Shown piece after piece: positions 44,510-54,955 of a stretch of DNA of 64,000 bases. Position 1 is the stretch's first letter, and each line of letters starts with the position of its first letter. The position numbers and the translations under genes were made by a program. The notes under the pieces are model-generated. The model was given only the letters and a program-made list of their open reading frames with translations. It did no database searches and was not told where the DNA came from. Origin of the DNA: Sphingorhabdus wooponensis (GTDB lineage Bacteria > Pseudomonadota > Alphaproteobacteria > Sphingomonadales > Sphingomonadaceae). The stretch spans positions 874,001-938,000 of the forward strand of contig NZ_RWJI01000001.1 of assembly GCF_003933235.1 (NCBI RefSeq). Reading direction: 5' to 3'.

Positions 44510-45652
44510 TCAGATTTTCTCAAAAGTGGCGGTGACTTGCGCGGCGATACCTTCACCCCGACCAGTAAAACCAAGCATTTCGGTTGTTGTTGCCTTTACG
44601 GATATCTTATCGACATCAACAGCCATAATTTCGGCCAGCCGTTCGCGCATTTTGCCGCGATATGGGCCTATTTTGGGCTGTTCGCAAATTATGGTAACAT
44701 CGGCATTTGACAGTTCAAAGCCATCTGCGCGGGCCAGCTTCATAGCATGCGCAAGGAATTGGTCGGAAGATGCGCCGCGCCATTGCAGATCGCTTGGCGG
44801 GAAATGATCGCCAATGTCGCCCTTGGCAATCGCCCCCAATATGGCATCGGTTAGCGCATGCATCGCAACATCCGCATCGCTATGGCCGTCCAGTCCTTTG
44901 TCATGCGGTATTTGCACGCCGCACAGCCACAATTCCGCGTTAGGGACCAGTCTGTGGACGTCAAAACCATTTCCGCTTCGAAATGAGGTCATATTGTTTC
45001 CTGCAAAATCGCTTGAGAAGGTAAATTTGTTGAGCGCTTCCGCCCCTGGCACGATACGCACATCGCTTCCTTGTGCCATCAGCATCCGGGCATCATCAGT
45101 GGGCTCTGCGCCCGTCCAAGATTGGTGGGCCGTGTAAATTGCCTGAAAGGCAAAAGCCTGTGGCGTTTGAATGCGCCATAGATTTTCGCGTTCGACGGTT
45201 TCAGACAGAATATCCGTACCGCGTGCTAGGCTGTCGACAACAGGGAGTGCAGGAACCGCGCCGGGCGCAAATGACAAAGCGTCGAGCAGGTCGTCAATGA
45301 CCTTGGATGATAGGAAAGGCCGCGCGGCGTCGTGGATCAGCACCTGATCAACCTTTTGCGTGGCTGCAATCACCTGTAGCCCCAAATAGACGCTTTCCCG
45401 ACGAGTTGCGCCACCTTGCAAGAGTATCGGCTCCTTGCAATCTGCCAGTGCCGCCATGGCCCCGGCTTCTTGCTCTGCACCAATCGCAACATATACTTGG
45501 TCGATTAAAGGGTGCGCGGCCAATGCCGCATAGCTGTGCCATAGCATCGGTTTGCCGCGTACATGTCGGAACTGCTTTGGTTGCGTGCCGCCTGCGCGGC
45601 TTCCGGAGCCTGCGGCGACTATGAGCGCAACGGTTGTTGGTTGAGATACCAT
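44510..45652 (-). CDS. ispDF: Bifunctional IspD/IspF enzyme of the MEP isoprenoid pathway
   Basis: A 380-residue fusion. The IspD part (about residues 1-220) has VAAGSGSRAGGTQPKQ and ILLQGGATRRESV and makes CDP-methylerythritol. The IspF part (about 225-380) has the metal-binding GFDVHRL, HSDADVAMHALTDAI and GDIGDHFP and makes the cyclodiphosphate. This fusion is common in Alphaproteobacteria. The IspE step is supplied elsewhere. Confidence 0.95.
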   Translation of the reverse strand: MVSQPTTVALIVAAGSGSRAGGTQPKQFRHVRGKPMLWHSYAALAAHPLIDQVYVAIGAEQEAGAMAALADCKEPILLQGGATRRESVYLGLQVIAATQKVDQVLIHDAARPFLSSKVIDDLLDALSFAPGAVPALPVVDSLARGTDILSETVERENLWRIQTPQAFAFQAIYTAHQSWTGAEPTDDARMLMAQGSDVRIVPGAEALNKFTFSSDFAGNNMTSFRSGNGFDVHRLVPNAELWLCGVQIPHDKGLDGHSDADVAMHALTDAILGAIAKGDIGDHFPPSDLQWRGASSDQFLAHAMKLARADGFELSNADVTIICEQPKIGPYRGKMRERLAEIMAVDVDKISVKATTTEMLGFTGRGEGIAAQVTATFEKI

Positions 45653-45734
45653 ATGCGCGCTCTAGCGACAGCAGACTTGCCCGCCAAGCTGAAAGCGGGT
45701 ATCGGCCTGCCTAAATTTTAGGCAGTATTTGAAG

Positions 45735-46730
45735 ATGCAACTTAAACCCATCCATATTGGTAACATCAAAATCGATTGTCCCGTCATATTGGCCCCAATG
45801 ACTGGCGTGACTGATATGCCGTTCCGCAAAATTGTGCGTGAGTTTGGCTCCGGCCTTAACGTGACGGAGATGATCGCTAGCCAAGCGATGATCCGTGAGA
45901 CCCGGCAAAGCATTCAGAAATGCGAATGGGACGCGATTGAAGAGCCGGTATCGATGCAGCTTGCCGGTTGCACGCCTTATGAAATGGGTGAAGCGGCCAA
46001 GCTGAATGAAGAGCGCGGTGCGGCCATCATTGATATCAACATGGGATGCCCAGTTAAAAAAGTGGTTAACGGGGATGCGGGCTCCGCGCTAATGCGCGAT
46101 TTGCCCTTAGCGGCGAGCTTGATTGAAGCAACTGTGAAGGCCGTTTCTGTGCCTGTCACCGTCAAAATGCGTATGGGCTGGGACCATGGAAGCCTGAATG
46201 CGCCGGAGCTTGCGCGTATTGCCGAAGATTTAGGGGCAAAAATGATTACAGTGCATGGCCGCACGCGTAACCAGATGTACAAGGGCTCCGCTGACTGGGC
46301 GTTTGTGCGCAAGGTGAAGGATGCGGTGTCGTTGCCTGTCATCGTAAATGGCGACATTTGCACCATTGAAGATGCGCAAACTGCTTTGGCGCAAAGCGGT
46401 GCGGACGGCGTAATGGTTGGCCGCGGTGCTTATGGTAAGCCATGGTTGCTTGGGCAAATGATGCACTGGTTTCGTACCGGGCAGACCATCGATGACCCGA
46501 ATATCGATACGCAATTTCATCTTATCATGAACCATTATCGCGCTATGCTTGACCATTATGGCAACGAGGTTGGCGTACGCATCGCGCGTAAGCATATTGG
46601 CTGGTATACCAAAGGGCTTAACGGTTCCGCCGAGTTTAGAAACTTTATGAACCGCATCGACGATCCCATGATTGTTATCGACGAATTAACGCGCTTTTAT
46701 GAACCGTTTCTGACGAAGTCAGCGGCTTAA
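45735..46730 (+). CDS. dusB: tRNA-dihydrouridine synthase DusB (NifR3)
   Basis: A 331-residue FMN enzyme: [23 protein letters not shown] with the catalytic Cys, [15 protein letters not shown] and VNGDI. It reduces uridine in the tRNA D-loop. A TTG six bases earlier is possible; I prefer the ATG giving [11 protein letters not shown]. As in other Alphaproteobacteria it leads the nifR3-ntrBC operon, three bases before ntrB. Confidence 0.94.
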   Translation: MQLKPIHIGNIKIDCPVILAPMTGVTDMPFRKIVREFGSGLNVTEMIASQAMIRETRQSIQKCEWDAIEEPVSMQLAGCTPYEMGEAAKLNEERGAAIIDINMGCPVKKVVNGDAGSALMRDLPLAASLIEATVKAVSVPVTVKMRMGWDHGSLNAPELARIAEDLGAKMITVHGRTRNQMYKGSADWAFVRKVKDAVSLPVIVNGDICTIEDAQTALAQSGADGVMVGRGAYGKPWLLGQMMHWFRTGQTIDDPNIDTQFHLIMNHYRAMLDHYGNEVGVRIARKHIGWYTKGLNGSAEFRNFMNRIDDPMIVIDELTRFYEPFLTKSAA

Positions 46731-46733
46731 ACC

Positions 46734-47825
46734 ATGTCGCAAGCCGAGCATCGTCCTGATTATGGCCAGATGCTGGCAAGCCTGTCGGTTCCGGTGCTGC
46801 TGATTTCGCCTGAACATTTCATCTCTTACGCCAATGACGCCAGCGAGGCCTTTTTTGGACGAAGCCGACGGCGGCTAGAGGGGCAGCGCATTGACGATAT
46901 ATTGATGTTCGAAAGCGAACGCATGAATGCCGCATTATTGTCGTCGGAGAGTGACATTTCCGCTCAAGATATGGAGCTTAAAACGCCTGACGGCATCATT
47001 ACAGTCGATGTAAATCTCTCATCAGTATCCAAGGATCCGGAGTGGCGCATAGCTGTCATATCGCCACGTAATGGTGGTCGTGAGCATATTGGCGATCAGC
47101 GCGACAGCGGGCAGCAACAAGCGATGGGCGCCCCTGCGATATTGGGGCATGAGATCAAAAATCCTTTGGCTGGAATTAAAGGCGCGGCGCAGCTGTTGGC
47201 CCGGATAGTCGATGAAAAAAACCGCGCGCTGACGGAATTGATTGTCAATGAGGTTGACCGAATTGCGCGGTTGCTGGATCAAATGCAAAAGCTGGGGCGC
47301 TCTGAACCAGCGGAGCTTGCGCCGGCCAATATTCATTTGTTGATTGAGCGCGCCATTCGCTCGTTAAGGGCCGCGAACCGTGCAATGCCGGAAATATCAA
47401 TCAATTATGATCCGTCCTTGCCCGATGTTTTGATTGATGCCGACGGCATGGTGCAAATACTCATCAACCTGCTTCAGAATGCGACAGACGCGCTGCACGG
47501 GCGATTGGACGGTGTCATAGGCATTTCGACCCGTTATGTCATGAGCGGCGCTTTGCGAGACGCTGACGTTGATCGCCGGTCGCTTAAGCTGCCCGTTGAA
47601 ATTTCTATTTCGGACAATGGACCCGGCGTGCCCGAACATATTGTAGATGAGCTGTTTTCGCCCTTTGTGACCACGAAACGCGACGGGCAGGGGCTTGGCC
47701 TCGCCATTGTGCGCAAATTGGTGCAGCAAATGAACAGCCGCGTGTTGTTTGAACGCGATGCCGTGCAGGGGCAAACGACTTTCCGGCTATTATTACCGGT
47801 TGCATCAGGGAAAACGAACGCATGA
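46734..47825 (+). CDS. ntrB: Nitrogen regulation sensor kinase NtrB
   Basis: A 363-residue soluble sensor kinase: an N-terminal PAS domain (about 15-120), the phospho-His box ILGHEIKNPLAGIKGAAQLL, and the ATPase boxes LINLLQNATDA, SDNGPGVP and GQGLGLAIV. No membrane helix. With PII it reads nitrogen status and phosphorylates NtrC, whose start overlaps its stop by four bases. Confidence 0.95.
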   Translation: MSQAEHRPDYGQMLASLSVPVLLISPEHFISYANDASEAFFGRSRRRLEGQRIDDILMFESERMNAALLSSESDISAQDMELKTPDGIITVDVNLSSVSKDPEWRIAVISPRNGGREHIGDQRDSGQQQAMGAPAILGHEIKNPLAGIKGAAQLLARIVDEKNRALTELIVNEVDRIARLLDQMQKLGRSEPAELAPANIHLLIERAIRSLRAANRAMPEISINYDPSLPDVLIDADGMVQILINLLQNATDALHGRLDGVIGISTRYVMSGALRDADVDRRSLKLPVEISISDNGPGVPEHIVDELFSPFVTTKRDGQGLGLAIVRKLVQQMNSRVLFERDAVQGQTTFRLLLPVASGKTNA

Positions 47826-49243
47826 CACCGCCACGGGTACTCATAGTTGAGGACGACGCGTCCATTGGTCTTGTGGTGAGCGCCGCGCTTCAAGCGGAGA
47901 ATATAGAAACATCCTTATGCGATTCTGTGGCATCGCGCGATACCGCGTTGGCTAACGGCCGTTTTGATTTGATGCTGACGGACGTTATGCTGAAGGACAG
48001 CGATGGCCTTGCCACGTTGAAAGAGGCGATGGAAAAATTGCCTGACATGCCGGTCATCATCATGTCTGCGCAAAACACACTGGAAACGGCGGTGCGCGCA
48101 AGCGAAATCAATGCATTTGAATATTTTCCAAAGCCCTTTGACCTGAATGATCTCGTATTGGCTGTGAAGCAAGGCATAGAAAAGAAGCGTTCCAAAGCCG
48201 AAGATCCTTTTGAGCAGCTTTCCGCGGCTAATCTTCCCATGATTGGGCGAAGCGTGGCCATGCAGGATGTCTACCGTATGGTCGCTCGGCTTTTGCGTAA
48301 TGATTTGTCGGTGCTCATTTCCGGCGAAAGCGGAACGGGCAAAGAATTGGTCGCCGAAGCGATCCATAATCTTGGTCATCGCAAAACTGGACCATTTGTT
48401 GCAGTAAACATGGCGGCGATACCAAGCGAACTCATCGAAGCAGAGCTATTTGGCCATGAAAAAGGCGCTTTTACGGGGGCTGTTGGCCAATCAATTGGTC
48501 GGTTTGAACAAGCGCAAGGTGGCACTTTGTTCCTCGACGAGATCGGCGACATGCCTATGCATGCGCAGACACGATTACTGCGCGCATTACAAAGCGGCGT
48601 AATTAGCCGTATCGGCGGTAAGGCGAGCATTCGCCTGGATGTGCGTATTGTCGCCGCGACCAATCAAAATTTGCCCGCATTGATCGAAAAAGGCGGTTTT
48701 CGTGAAGATTTATTCTATCGCCTGAACGTCGTTCCCATCGAAATGCCACCCTTGCGCGATCGGACAGAAGACATTGGCCTGCTTGCGCAGCATTTCCTGA
48801 TGCTGGCGGCGAAAGATGGCCTGCCGCTGCGGAAAATTGATGATAACGCCATCAGCCATTTGATGGCCATGCCCTGGCGCGGCAATATTCGGGAACTGAA
48901 AAACCTGATATACCGCCTCGCTTTATTATGTCGGGAAGATACCATCACAGACGCGACGGTCATGCAATTTGTAGAACCAGCGCCGGATGTAGAGACGTCT
49001 ATCCCGGGGGCGAGTTTCGAGGCAGCTGTCACGCAGTTTTTGCGCGATCAGCGTCAGCGTGGCGCACTACGTGAAAAATTATATCCGCGCGCACTGGCGC
49101 AGTTTGAAATTCCGTTACTGCAGCATGTAATGAAGCAAGTGAAGGGCAATCAGCTAAAAGCGGCAGCTTTGCTAGGTATAAACCGAAATACTTTGCGCAA
49201 AAAGTTAACAGATTATGGCATTGGCCCTTCAGGTGGGCGTTAG
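47822..49243 (+). CDS. ntrC: Nitrogen regulation response regulator NtrC (sigma-54 activator)
   Basis: A 473-residue regulator: receiver domain (about 1-120, MLTDVMLKD with the phospho-Asp), AAA+ domain with GESGTGKE, an intact GAFTGA sigma-54 contact loop (HEKGAFTGAVGQ) and GGTLFLDEIGD, and a Fis-type helix-turn-helix at the C-terminus (LKAAALLGINRNTLRKKL). It activates glnA-like sigma-54 promoters when nitrogen is low. Confidence 0.96.
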   Translation: MTPPRVLIVEDDASIGLVVSAALQAENIETSLCDSVASRDTALANGRFDLMLTDVMLKDSDGLATLKEAMEKLPDMPVIIMSAQNTLETAVRASEINAFEYFPKPFDLNDLVLAVKQGIEKKRSKAEDPFEQLSAANLPMIGRSVAMQDVYRMVARLLRNDLSVLISGESGTGKELVAEAIHNLGHRKTGPFVAVNMAAIPSELIEAELFGHEKGAFTGAVGQSIGRFEQAQGGTLFLDEIGDMPMHAQTRLLRALQSGVISRIGGKASIRLDVRIVAATNQNLPALIEKGGFREDLFYRLNVVPIEMPPLRDRTEDIGLLAQHFLMLAAKDGLPLRKIDDNAISHLMAMPWRGNIRELKNLIYRLALLCREDTITDATVMQFVEPAPDVETSIPGASFEAAVTQFLRDQRQRGALREKLYPRALAQFEIPLLQHVMKQVKGNQLKAAALLGINRNTLRKKLTDYGIGPSGGR

Positions 49244-49325
49244 ATCGACGAATTAACGCGATGCGTTGCCCGAAAACCACTATTTTGTGCTTTTCAGGCA
49301 ACGCAAGGAATGCCACAGTGTCTTT

Positions 49326-51590
49326 ATGGCAACAATGGACCTTGAGGAAGAACGTGCTTCACCTTCCGCTGTCCGTCGTCTTTTTGAACGAATAACCGAC
49401 CTCCTCGGCAAAAGTCAGTCCATAAAGTTTTTGGAAATTGCCAGTGCCGTGATGTTGATCGTAGTCGGCGCTATCACTGCTATGTTGTTGTTAGGACAGG
49501 GGCTGCAATCAGAGCCATTGGCACCTGCGGCATCGGCGACAATGCTTGTCAGCAACTTGTTGCCAGCGACATTACTCCTTGTGTTGTTTGGCCGCCGCGT
49601 CGCACTCAAGCGCGCGGAAAGCAGCAGTATTGGCAGTAAGCAGTTATTGCATGTCCGTTTGGTTGCGATTTTTTCGGCAATCACTGCGGTGCCTACCGTT
49701 CTTCTCGTCATTTTCGCATCCTTGCTGTTTCAAAGCGGTATCCAATTTTGGTTTTCTGGATCTGCGCGTGGGATGCTGGAAAATGCCGGAGAATTGGCAA
49801 AGGGCTATTATGAAGTAAACGCTAAGGATGTTGGGGACGAAACTGTCACTATGGCTGGCGATTTCCGAAATGCATTAAGCCAAACCAACCCTGATGACCC
49901 AGCTTTTTTGAGCTATTATTTGGAGCAGGTATTCCGCCGGCGGTTAAGCGAATCCGCCATTGTGTCGGTAGGTTCCGATGGAATTCAGCGAACTGAAGCG
50001 GTCGCGACAGAAAATGATAGCCGGAAGCAGGACTGGATCGCTGCTGATATCTTGAAGAAACTCAATGCAGGCGAGGGGATAGTCATTGCCAACCGCGCCG
50101 ACAGAATTGAAGCTGTGACTGTACTGTTCGACGCACCGCGCAGCTATTTGTACGCCAGTCGGGCTTTATCAGTTCCATCCTTTGCGCTGGGAGAAAAAGC
50201 GCAAACGGTGCTTCAAGATTATGATAAGATGGTTAGTCGGTCACGCACGCTGCAAATCCAGTTCAATCTGGCGCTCTATTTTGTGTCATTGATGATAATC
50301 GGGCTCACTCTGTGGGTCGCGTTGCGGGTGGCTGATCGTCTTGTGCGCCCGGTCAATAATCTCGTGAACGCAGCGCAATTGATTGCTGAGGGGGATTTGT
50401 CCGCGCGCGTTACCATTGATCAATATCGCAATGATGAAGTTGCCTTTCTCGCACAGTCCTTCAATCGCATGACAGAACGCCTGCAGCAACAGACAGGTGT
50501 GTTGTTAGCGACCAACCATCAACTGGGTGAACGACGTCTATTCATAGAGGCTGTTCTGGAATCAGTTTCCGCCGGCGTGGTGTCGGTTGACGGCAATGGC
50601 GTGGTGCAGCTTGCCAATTCTACGGCGGAAAAGCTTCTGAAAAATACATTTGAGACCATCGTTGGGCAAAATTTTGCAAACGTTGCACCTACATTAGCGG
50701 CATTAGCCAGCGAAAGCCCGCGTGGCGTGGTGCAATTGGGCGACGGCCCTGATCCACTGACTGTGGCTGTAACGGTTTCCTCACGGGAACAAGGAAGTGT
50801 TGTTACTTTTGAAGATATTAGCCAGCAATTGGCTGACCAACGCAGAGCCGCTTGGTCGGACGTTGCGCGCCGTATCGCTCATGAAATCAAGAATCCTCTA
50901 ACGCCGATCCAGTTAGCAGCGGAGCGTCTACAGCGCCGGTTTGGTAAAAATATCACTCAGGATCAGGTTATATTTGAACAATTGACCAGCACTATTGTCC
51001 GTCAGGTGGGGGATTTGCGTAACATAGTTGATGAATTCTCGTCTTTTGCGCGCATGCCGAAGCCCTTGTTCCGCGCCGAAAATGTAAATGATATTGTCGG
51101 CCATGCTGTATTTCTGTTTGAAGTGGCGCACCCAGACATCATGTTTAACTATCGTCAAGGCGGTGCAGTTCCCAATCTCATCTCTGATAGGCGGCAGCTG
51201 GGACAGGCTATTACAAATATACTTAAAAATGCAGTAGAATCCATTGAAGAAAAGAGAAAATTAGATAAAACTCAAGGGGCGATTTCAATCGATCTATTGA
51301 TGGATGGGGAGACGTTGGTGATCCGCGTTGCGGACAATGGGATCGGCCTACCACCAGACCGCCAACGTATCATGGAGCCTTATATCACCAATCGCGCTAG
51401 CGGATCGGGGCTTGGACTAGCTATTGTGAAAAAGATTATTGAAGAACATTTCGGAGAAATTTCCATGTCAGACAATAATCCCGCTGGCGCGGTCGTGACA
51501 TTGAAGTTCAATCCGCAATTCGTGGCATCCAAGGTGGGGAAAGCACATTCTTCCGTACCGCTTTCCAATGTAGATGAGGTTATCGGCTAA
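49326..51590 (+). CDS. ntrY: Membrane sensor kinase NtrY
   Basis: A 754-residue kinase: three N-terminal transmembrane helices then a periplasmic loop, another helix before a HAMP domain (VADRLVRPVNNLVNAAQLIAEGD), a PAS domain, the His box RIAHEIKNPLTPIQLAAERL and the C-terminal ATPase (NILKNAVESIE, GSGLGLAIVKK). I placed the start at an inner ATG because the upstream residues look non-coding. It works with NtrX, 2 bases downstream, in nitrogen, envelope and redox control. Confidence 0.92.
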   Translation: MATMDLEEERASPSAVRRLFERITDLLGKSQSIKFLEIASAVMLIVVGAITAMLLLGQGLQSEPLAPAASATMLVSNLLPATLLLVLFGRRVALKRAESSSIGSKQLLHVRLVAIFSAITAVPTVLLVIFASLLFQSGIQFWFSGSARGMLENAGELAKGYYEVNAKDVGDETVTMAGDFRNALSQTNPDDPAFLSYYLEQVFRRRLSESAIVSVGSDGIQRTEAVATENDSRKQDWIAADILKKLNAGEGIVIANRADRIEAVTVLFDAPRSYLYASRALSVPSFALGEKAQTVLQDYDKMVSRSRTLQIQFNLALYFVSLMIIGLTLWVALRVADRLVRPVNNLVNAAQLIAEGDLSARVTIDQYRNDEVAFLAQSFNRMTERLQQQTGVLLATNHQLGERRLFIEAVLESVSAGVVSVDGNGVVQLANSTAEKLLKNTFETIVGQNFANVAPTLAALASESPRGVVQLGDGPDPLTVAVTVSSREQGSVVTFEDISQQLADQRRAAWSDVARRIAHEIKNPLTPIQLAAERLQRRFGKNITQDQVIFEQLTSTIVRQVGDLRNIVDEFSSFARMPKPLFRAENVNDIVGHAVFLFEVAHPDIMFNYRQGGAVPNLISDRRQLGQAITNILKNAVESIEEKRKLDKTQGAISIDLLMDGETLVIRVADNGIGLPPDRQRIMEPYITNRASGSGLGLAIVKKIIEEHFGEISMSDNNPAGAVVTLKFNPQFVASKVGKAHSSVPLSNVDEVIG

Positions 51591-51592
51591 TT

Positions 51593-52993
51593 ATGGCACT
51601 CGACATATTAATTGTAGACGATGAACAAGACATTCGGGATTTGGTATCCGGAGTGCTCGATGACGAAGGCTATGGCACAAGGACGGCATCCTCTGCGGAT
51701 GAGGCGTTAGCCGCGCTGGATGAACGCTTGCCGTCGTTGATATTGCTCGACGTTTGGCTGCGTGGTTCATCGATGGACGGTATTGAGTTGTTGCGCGCCA
51801 TCAAAATTCGCGATCCGCAGATACCGGTCATTGTTTTTTCTGGTCATGGAAATATCGACACTGCTGTCGCTGCCATCGGGCAAGGCGCTGCCGATTTTAT
51901 CGAAAAGCCGTTTGAAGCCAGCAAGTTGCTGCACCTGGTGTCAAAGGCAACCGAAACCGAACGGCTACGTGCCGAAAATGCCGACCTTAAGGCGCGGGTA
52001 GGGCATTCGGAAGAACTGACTGGTTCATCGGTGGCGATTAACGCCGTGCGCGCGACGCTTAAGAAGGTCGCTGGCACCGGAAGCCGAATGCTCATCACGG
52101 GGCCTGCAGGTGTTGGTAAAGAGGTTGCTGCCCGGTTGCTGCATAGCTGGAGCCCACGGGCAGGGTCGCCCTTCGTGTCCGTTAGCGCCGCACGATTGTC
52201 TCCTGAACGATTTGACGAAGAGTTGTTTGGCATCGAACAGGATGGCCGTCTTGTGCAGGCAGGCATGTTGGAAAAAGCGCATGGCGGGACATTGTTCTTA
52301 GACGAAGTTGCGGACATGCCGCACACCACACAAGGTAAGATCCTGCGCGTTTTAACGGATCAAAGCTTTGTTAGGGTTGGCGGCGATCGGCCAATTCGTG
52401 TCGACGTCCGCTTTGTGTCGGCCACTGCGCGTGATCTGGCGGTCGAAATTTCTGAAGGGCGTTTCCGCGAAGATCTGTTTTACAGGTTAAACGTCGTTCC
52501 GGTCGAAATTCCGCCTTTGTCAGGGCGACGCGAAGATATTCCCGACCTCGTCAATCATTATGCCGCGCGCTTTGCCTCAGAACACCGCATTTCGCCGCCG
52601 AACTTTTCGGGTGATGCAATGGCAGCGCTGCAGGCATGTGAGTGGCCCGGCAACGTCCGGCAATTGCGTAACATCATTGAACGCACCATCATATTGGCCC
52701 CGGCGGAAGGCGTTGCGACTATTGAGGCGGATATGCTCCCCTCAGAGGTCATCAATAGCTATGAAGGTGCCGAACATAATGTAACGTCCCTTATGGGGGC
52801 ACCATTGCGCGAGGCGCGCGAAGCATTTGAACGCGAATATTTAAGGGTTCAGATCAAACGCTTTTCCGGCAACATCTCAAAAACAGCGGCTTTTGTAGGC
52901 ATGGAGCGATCTGCGCTGCACCGAAAGTTAAAACTATTGGGTATTTCTGTCCGCAAAAATGCAATGGATTTAATCGACGACGCAGAATCGTGA
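51593..52993 (+). CDS. ntrX: Response regulator NtrX, without the GAFTGA loop
   Basis: A 466-residue regulator: receiver (LILLDVWLRG with phospho-Asp), AAA+ with GPAGVGKE and GGTLFLDEVADMP, Fis-type C-terminal helix-turn-helix (ISKTAAFVGMERSALHRKL). Where NtrC has HEKGAFTGA, this protein has IEQDGRLVQAG and is several residues shorter, so it should not contact sigma-54. It is probably a sigma-70 type activator or repressor, as described for some alphaproteobacterial NtrX. Confidence 0.94.
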   Translation: MALDILIVDDEQDIRDLVSGVLDDEGYGTRTASSADEALAALDERLPSLILLDVWLRGSSMDGIELLRAIKIRDPQIPVIVFSGHGNIDTAVAAIGQGAADFIEKPFEASKLLHLVSKATETERLRAENADLKARVGHSEELTGSSVAINAVRATLKKVAGTGSRMLITGPAGVGKEVAARLLHSWSPRAGSPFVSVSAARLSPERFDEELFGIEQDGRLVQAGMLEKAHGGTLFLDEVADMPHTTQGKILRVLTDQSFVRVGGDRPIRVDVRFVSATARDLAVEISEGRFREDLFYRLNVVPVEIPPLSGRREDIPDLVNHYAARFASEHRISPPNFSGDAMAALQACEWPGNVRQLRNIIERTIILAPAEGVATIEADMLPSEVINSYEGAEHNVTSLMGAPLREAREAFEREYLRVQIKRFSGNISKTAAFVGMERSALHRKLKLLGISVRKNAMDLIDDAES

Positions 52994-53108
52994 GCGCAAT
53001 TGCGAAGGCGGTGTCATTGGTGTAATATTCATTTTGCTGGATGAGACAGTTGCTTGCTGAGACACCTGCGACATTTAGTGTAACGATAAATATAAACGGA
53101 TAACAACA

Positions 53109-53606
53109 ATGACTGAAAAAAATAACGGTCTTCAGGACCTCTTTCTGAACTCCCTCAGAAAGTCCAAGACACCTGTGACTATGTTTCTGGTTAAGGGCGT
53201 AAAGCTTCAAGGTGTTGTAACGTGGTTTGACAACTTTTCGGTACTTCTGCGCCGCGATGGCATGTCACAGCTTGTGTATAAGCATTCCATATCTACTATT
53301 ATGCCGTCAACATCGCCCGACCGTTCATTATTTGATGATATGATGTCGCGTGCCACGCATCGACCCGGCATGCTGCAGGACGTTTTTCTGCACGCGATGT
53401 GTGACCAGAATGAATCGGTTACGACGTTTCTCGTGAATGGCGTGATGCTGCAAGGCGCTATTGTCGCTTATGATCTTTTTTCGGTCATGCTGGAACGTGA
53501 TGGGACCACGCAGCTTGTATATAAGCATGCCATATCAACGATCCAGCCAGCGCATCCCGTGAACCTTGCGGATTATAATCAGGGCGTGGACGAGAGCGAT
53601 ATTTGA
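53109..53606 (+). CDS. hfq: Tandem (two-domain) Hfq RNA chaperone
   Basis: A 165-residue protein with two Sm domains, twice the usual core. Domain 1 (about 7-67) is canonical: [32 protein letters not shown]. Domain 2 (about 88-150) keeps [12 protein letters not shown] and YKHAISTI, but its rim patch is CDQNES in place of the basic RKSK, and GVKLQG is GVMLQG. Two-domain Hfq is known from Zymomonas mobilis in the same order. Preceded by 115 bases with likely promoter and followed by hflX, whose TTG overlaps its stop. Confidence 0.95.
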   Translation: MTEKNNGLQDLFLNSLRKSKTPVTMFLVKGVKLQGVVTWFDNFSVLLRRDGMSQLVYKHSISTIMPSTSPDRSLFDDMMSRATHRPGMLQDVFLHAMCDQNESVTTFLVNGVMLQGAIVAYDLFSVMLERDGTTQLVYKHAISTIQPAHPVNLADYNQGVDESDI

Positions 53607-54940
53607 GCGGTTTTGAACGCAGCGAAACGGACGAGTTCGCGCGCGGCGCGCGCGCCTTGGTCATATATCCGGAGCTGCCTGGACGGGCCTCTGTGGGACC
53701 GGAGGCGCGTCTTGCCGAATCCGAGGGGCTTGCGCTTGCCATTGGCCTGAATGTTATCCGCAAAAAGCATTATCGGGTGCGTTCACCGCGCGCCGTGACA
53801 TTGCTCGGTGGTGGTCAAGTTGAAGAAATAGCTGAAATGGGCCGCGATCTTGAGGCAGACTTGCTAATTGTCGATGCTTCGCTGACGGCTATTCAACAAC
53901 GCAATCTTGAAGAACGCACCGGGCTAAAGACGATTGACCGGACAGGGCTTATTCTAGAAATTTTTGGAGAACGCGCGGCCACGGCCGAAGGACGGCTGCA
54001 GGTCGAGCTCGCGCATCTTGACTATCAAGCGGGGCGCTTGGTCCGCAGCTGGACCCACTTGGAACGGCAGCGCGGTGGTTTTGGCTTTCTGGGTGGTCCA
54101 GGTGAAACGCAGATTGAGGCCGACCGTCGTATGATCCGGGACCGCATGGCGCGGTTGCGGCGCGAATTGGAAGAGGTGAAAAGGACCCGTTCTTTACATC
54201 GTGCGCGGCGTAAACGCGCACCGTGGCCAGTAATTGCTTTGGTGGGTTATACGAACGCTGGTAAATCGACTCTATTCAATCGGTTGACGCGTGCGACCGT
54301 CCTTGCCGAAGATATGTTGTTTGCGACGTTAGACCCAACGATGCGGCAAATCACGCTACCGGGCGTAGAAAAGGCGATATTGTCCGACACAGTTGGGTTT
54401 GTTTCTGACCTGCCAATGCAATTAATTGCGGCGTTTCGTGCAACTTTGGAAGAAGTGATTTCGGCTGACATCATCGTCCATGTGCGCGATATTTCGCACC
54501 CTGAGTCCGATGCGCAGCGTGAAGATGTTTTGCACATTTTGCGAGATCTAGGCGTTTTAGATGATGAGCAGGCTGGAAATCAGCCGCGGATGGTTGAGAT
54601 TTGGAATAAGCTGGATCTTCTGGACGATGATCGGCGTACCGAGTTATCCGGCATGGCCGCGCGCGATGACAATATTCTTATGATATCTGCCGAGACAGGT
54701 GAGGGGATTGATGCCTTCAAGGCCCATTTAACTGCGCTCATTGCTAAGGGTAATGATCTGCGTACCGTCAAATTGCGCACGGATAATGGCGCTGCTTTGG
54801 CTTGGCTGCATGGGCGCGGGGTGGTTAGTCGGCAATATGTCGACGGTGATATTGTTTCAGTCGATGTGTCATTAAGTCGTCAATTATGGGGCCAGTTCGA
54901 AAAACAATTCGAAAACCAGATCGAGCGGGCTAATGCTTAA
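53603..54940 (+). CDS. hflX: Ribosome-associated GTPase HflX
   Basis: A 445-residue GTPase: an N-terminal HflX domain with [16 protein letters not shown], a coiled region with [18 protein letters not shown], and the G domain ([28 protein letters not shown]). It rescues stalled ribosomes by splitting the subunits. TTG start overlapping the hfq stop (TTGA). It is the last gene of the dusB-ntr-hfq run and converges on mazG with a 15-base gap. Confidence 0.94.
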   Translation: MSGFERSETDEFARGARALVIYPELPGRASVGPEARLAESEGLALAIGLNVIRKKHYRVRSPRAVTLLGGGQVEEIAEMGRDLEADLLIVDASLTAIQQRNLEERTGLKTIDRTGLILEIFGERAATAEGRLQVELAHLDYQAGRLVRSWTHLERQRGGFGFLGGPGETQIEADRRMIRDRMARLRRELEEVKRTRSLHRARRKRAPWPVIALVGYTNAGKSTLFNRLTRATVLAEDMLFATLDPTMRQITLPGVEKAILSDTVGFVSDLPMQLIAAFRATLEEVISADIIVHVRDISHPESDAQREDVLHILRDLGVLDDEQAGNQPRMVEIWNKLDLLDDDRRTELSGMAARDDNILMISAETGEGIDAFKAHLTALIAKGNDLRTVKLRTDNGAALAWLHGRGVVSRQYVDGDIVSVDVSLSRQLWGQFEKQFENQIERANA

Positions 54941-54955
54941 GACTGTGTCTTAACT

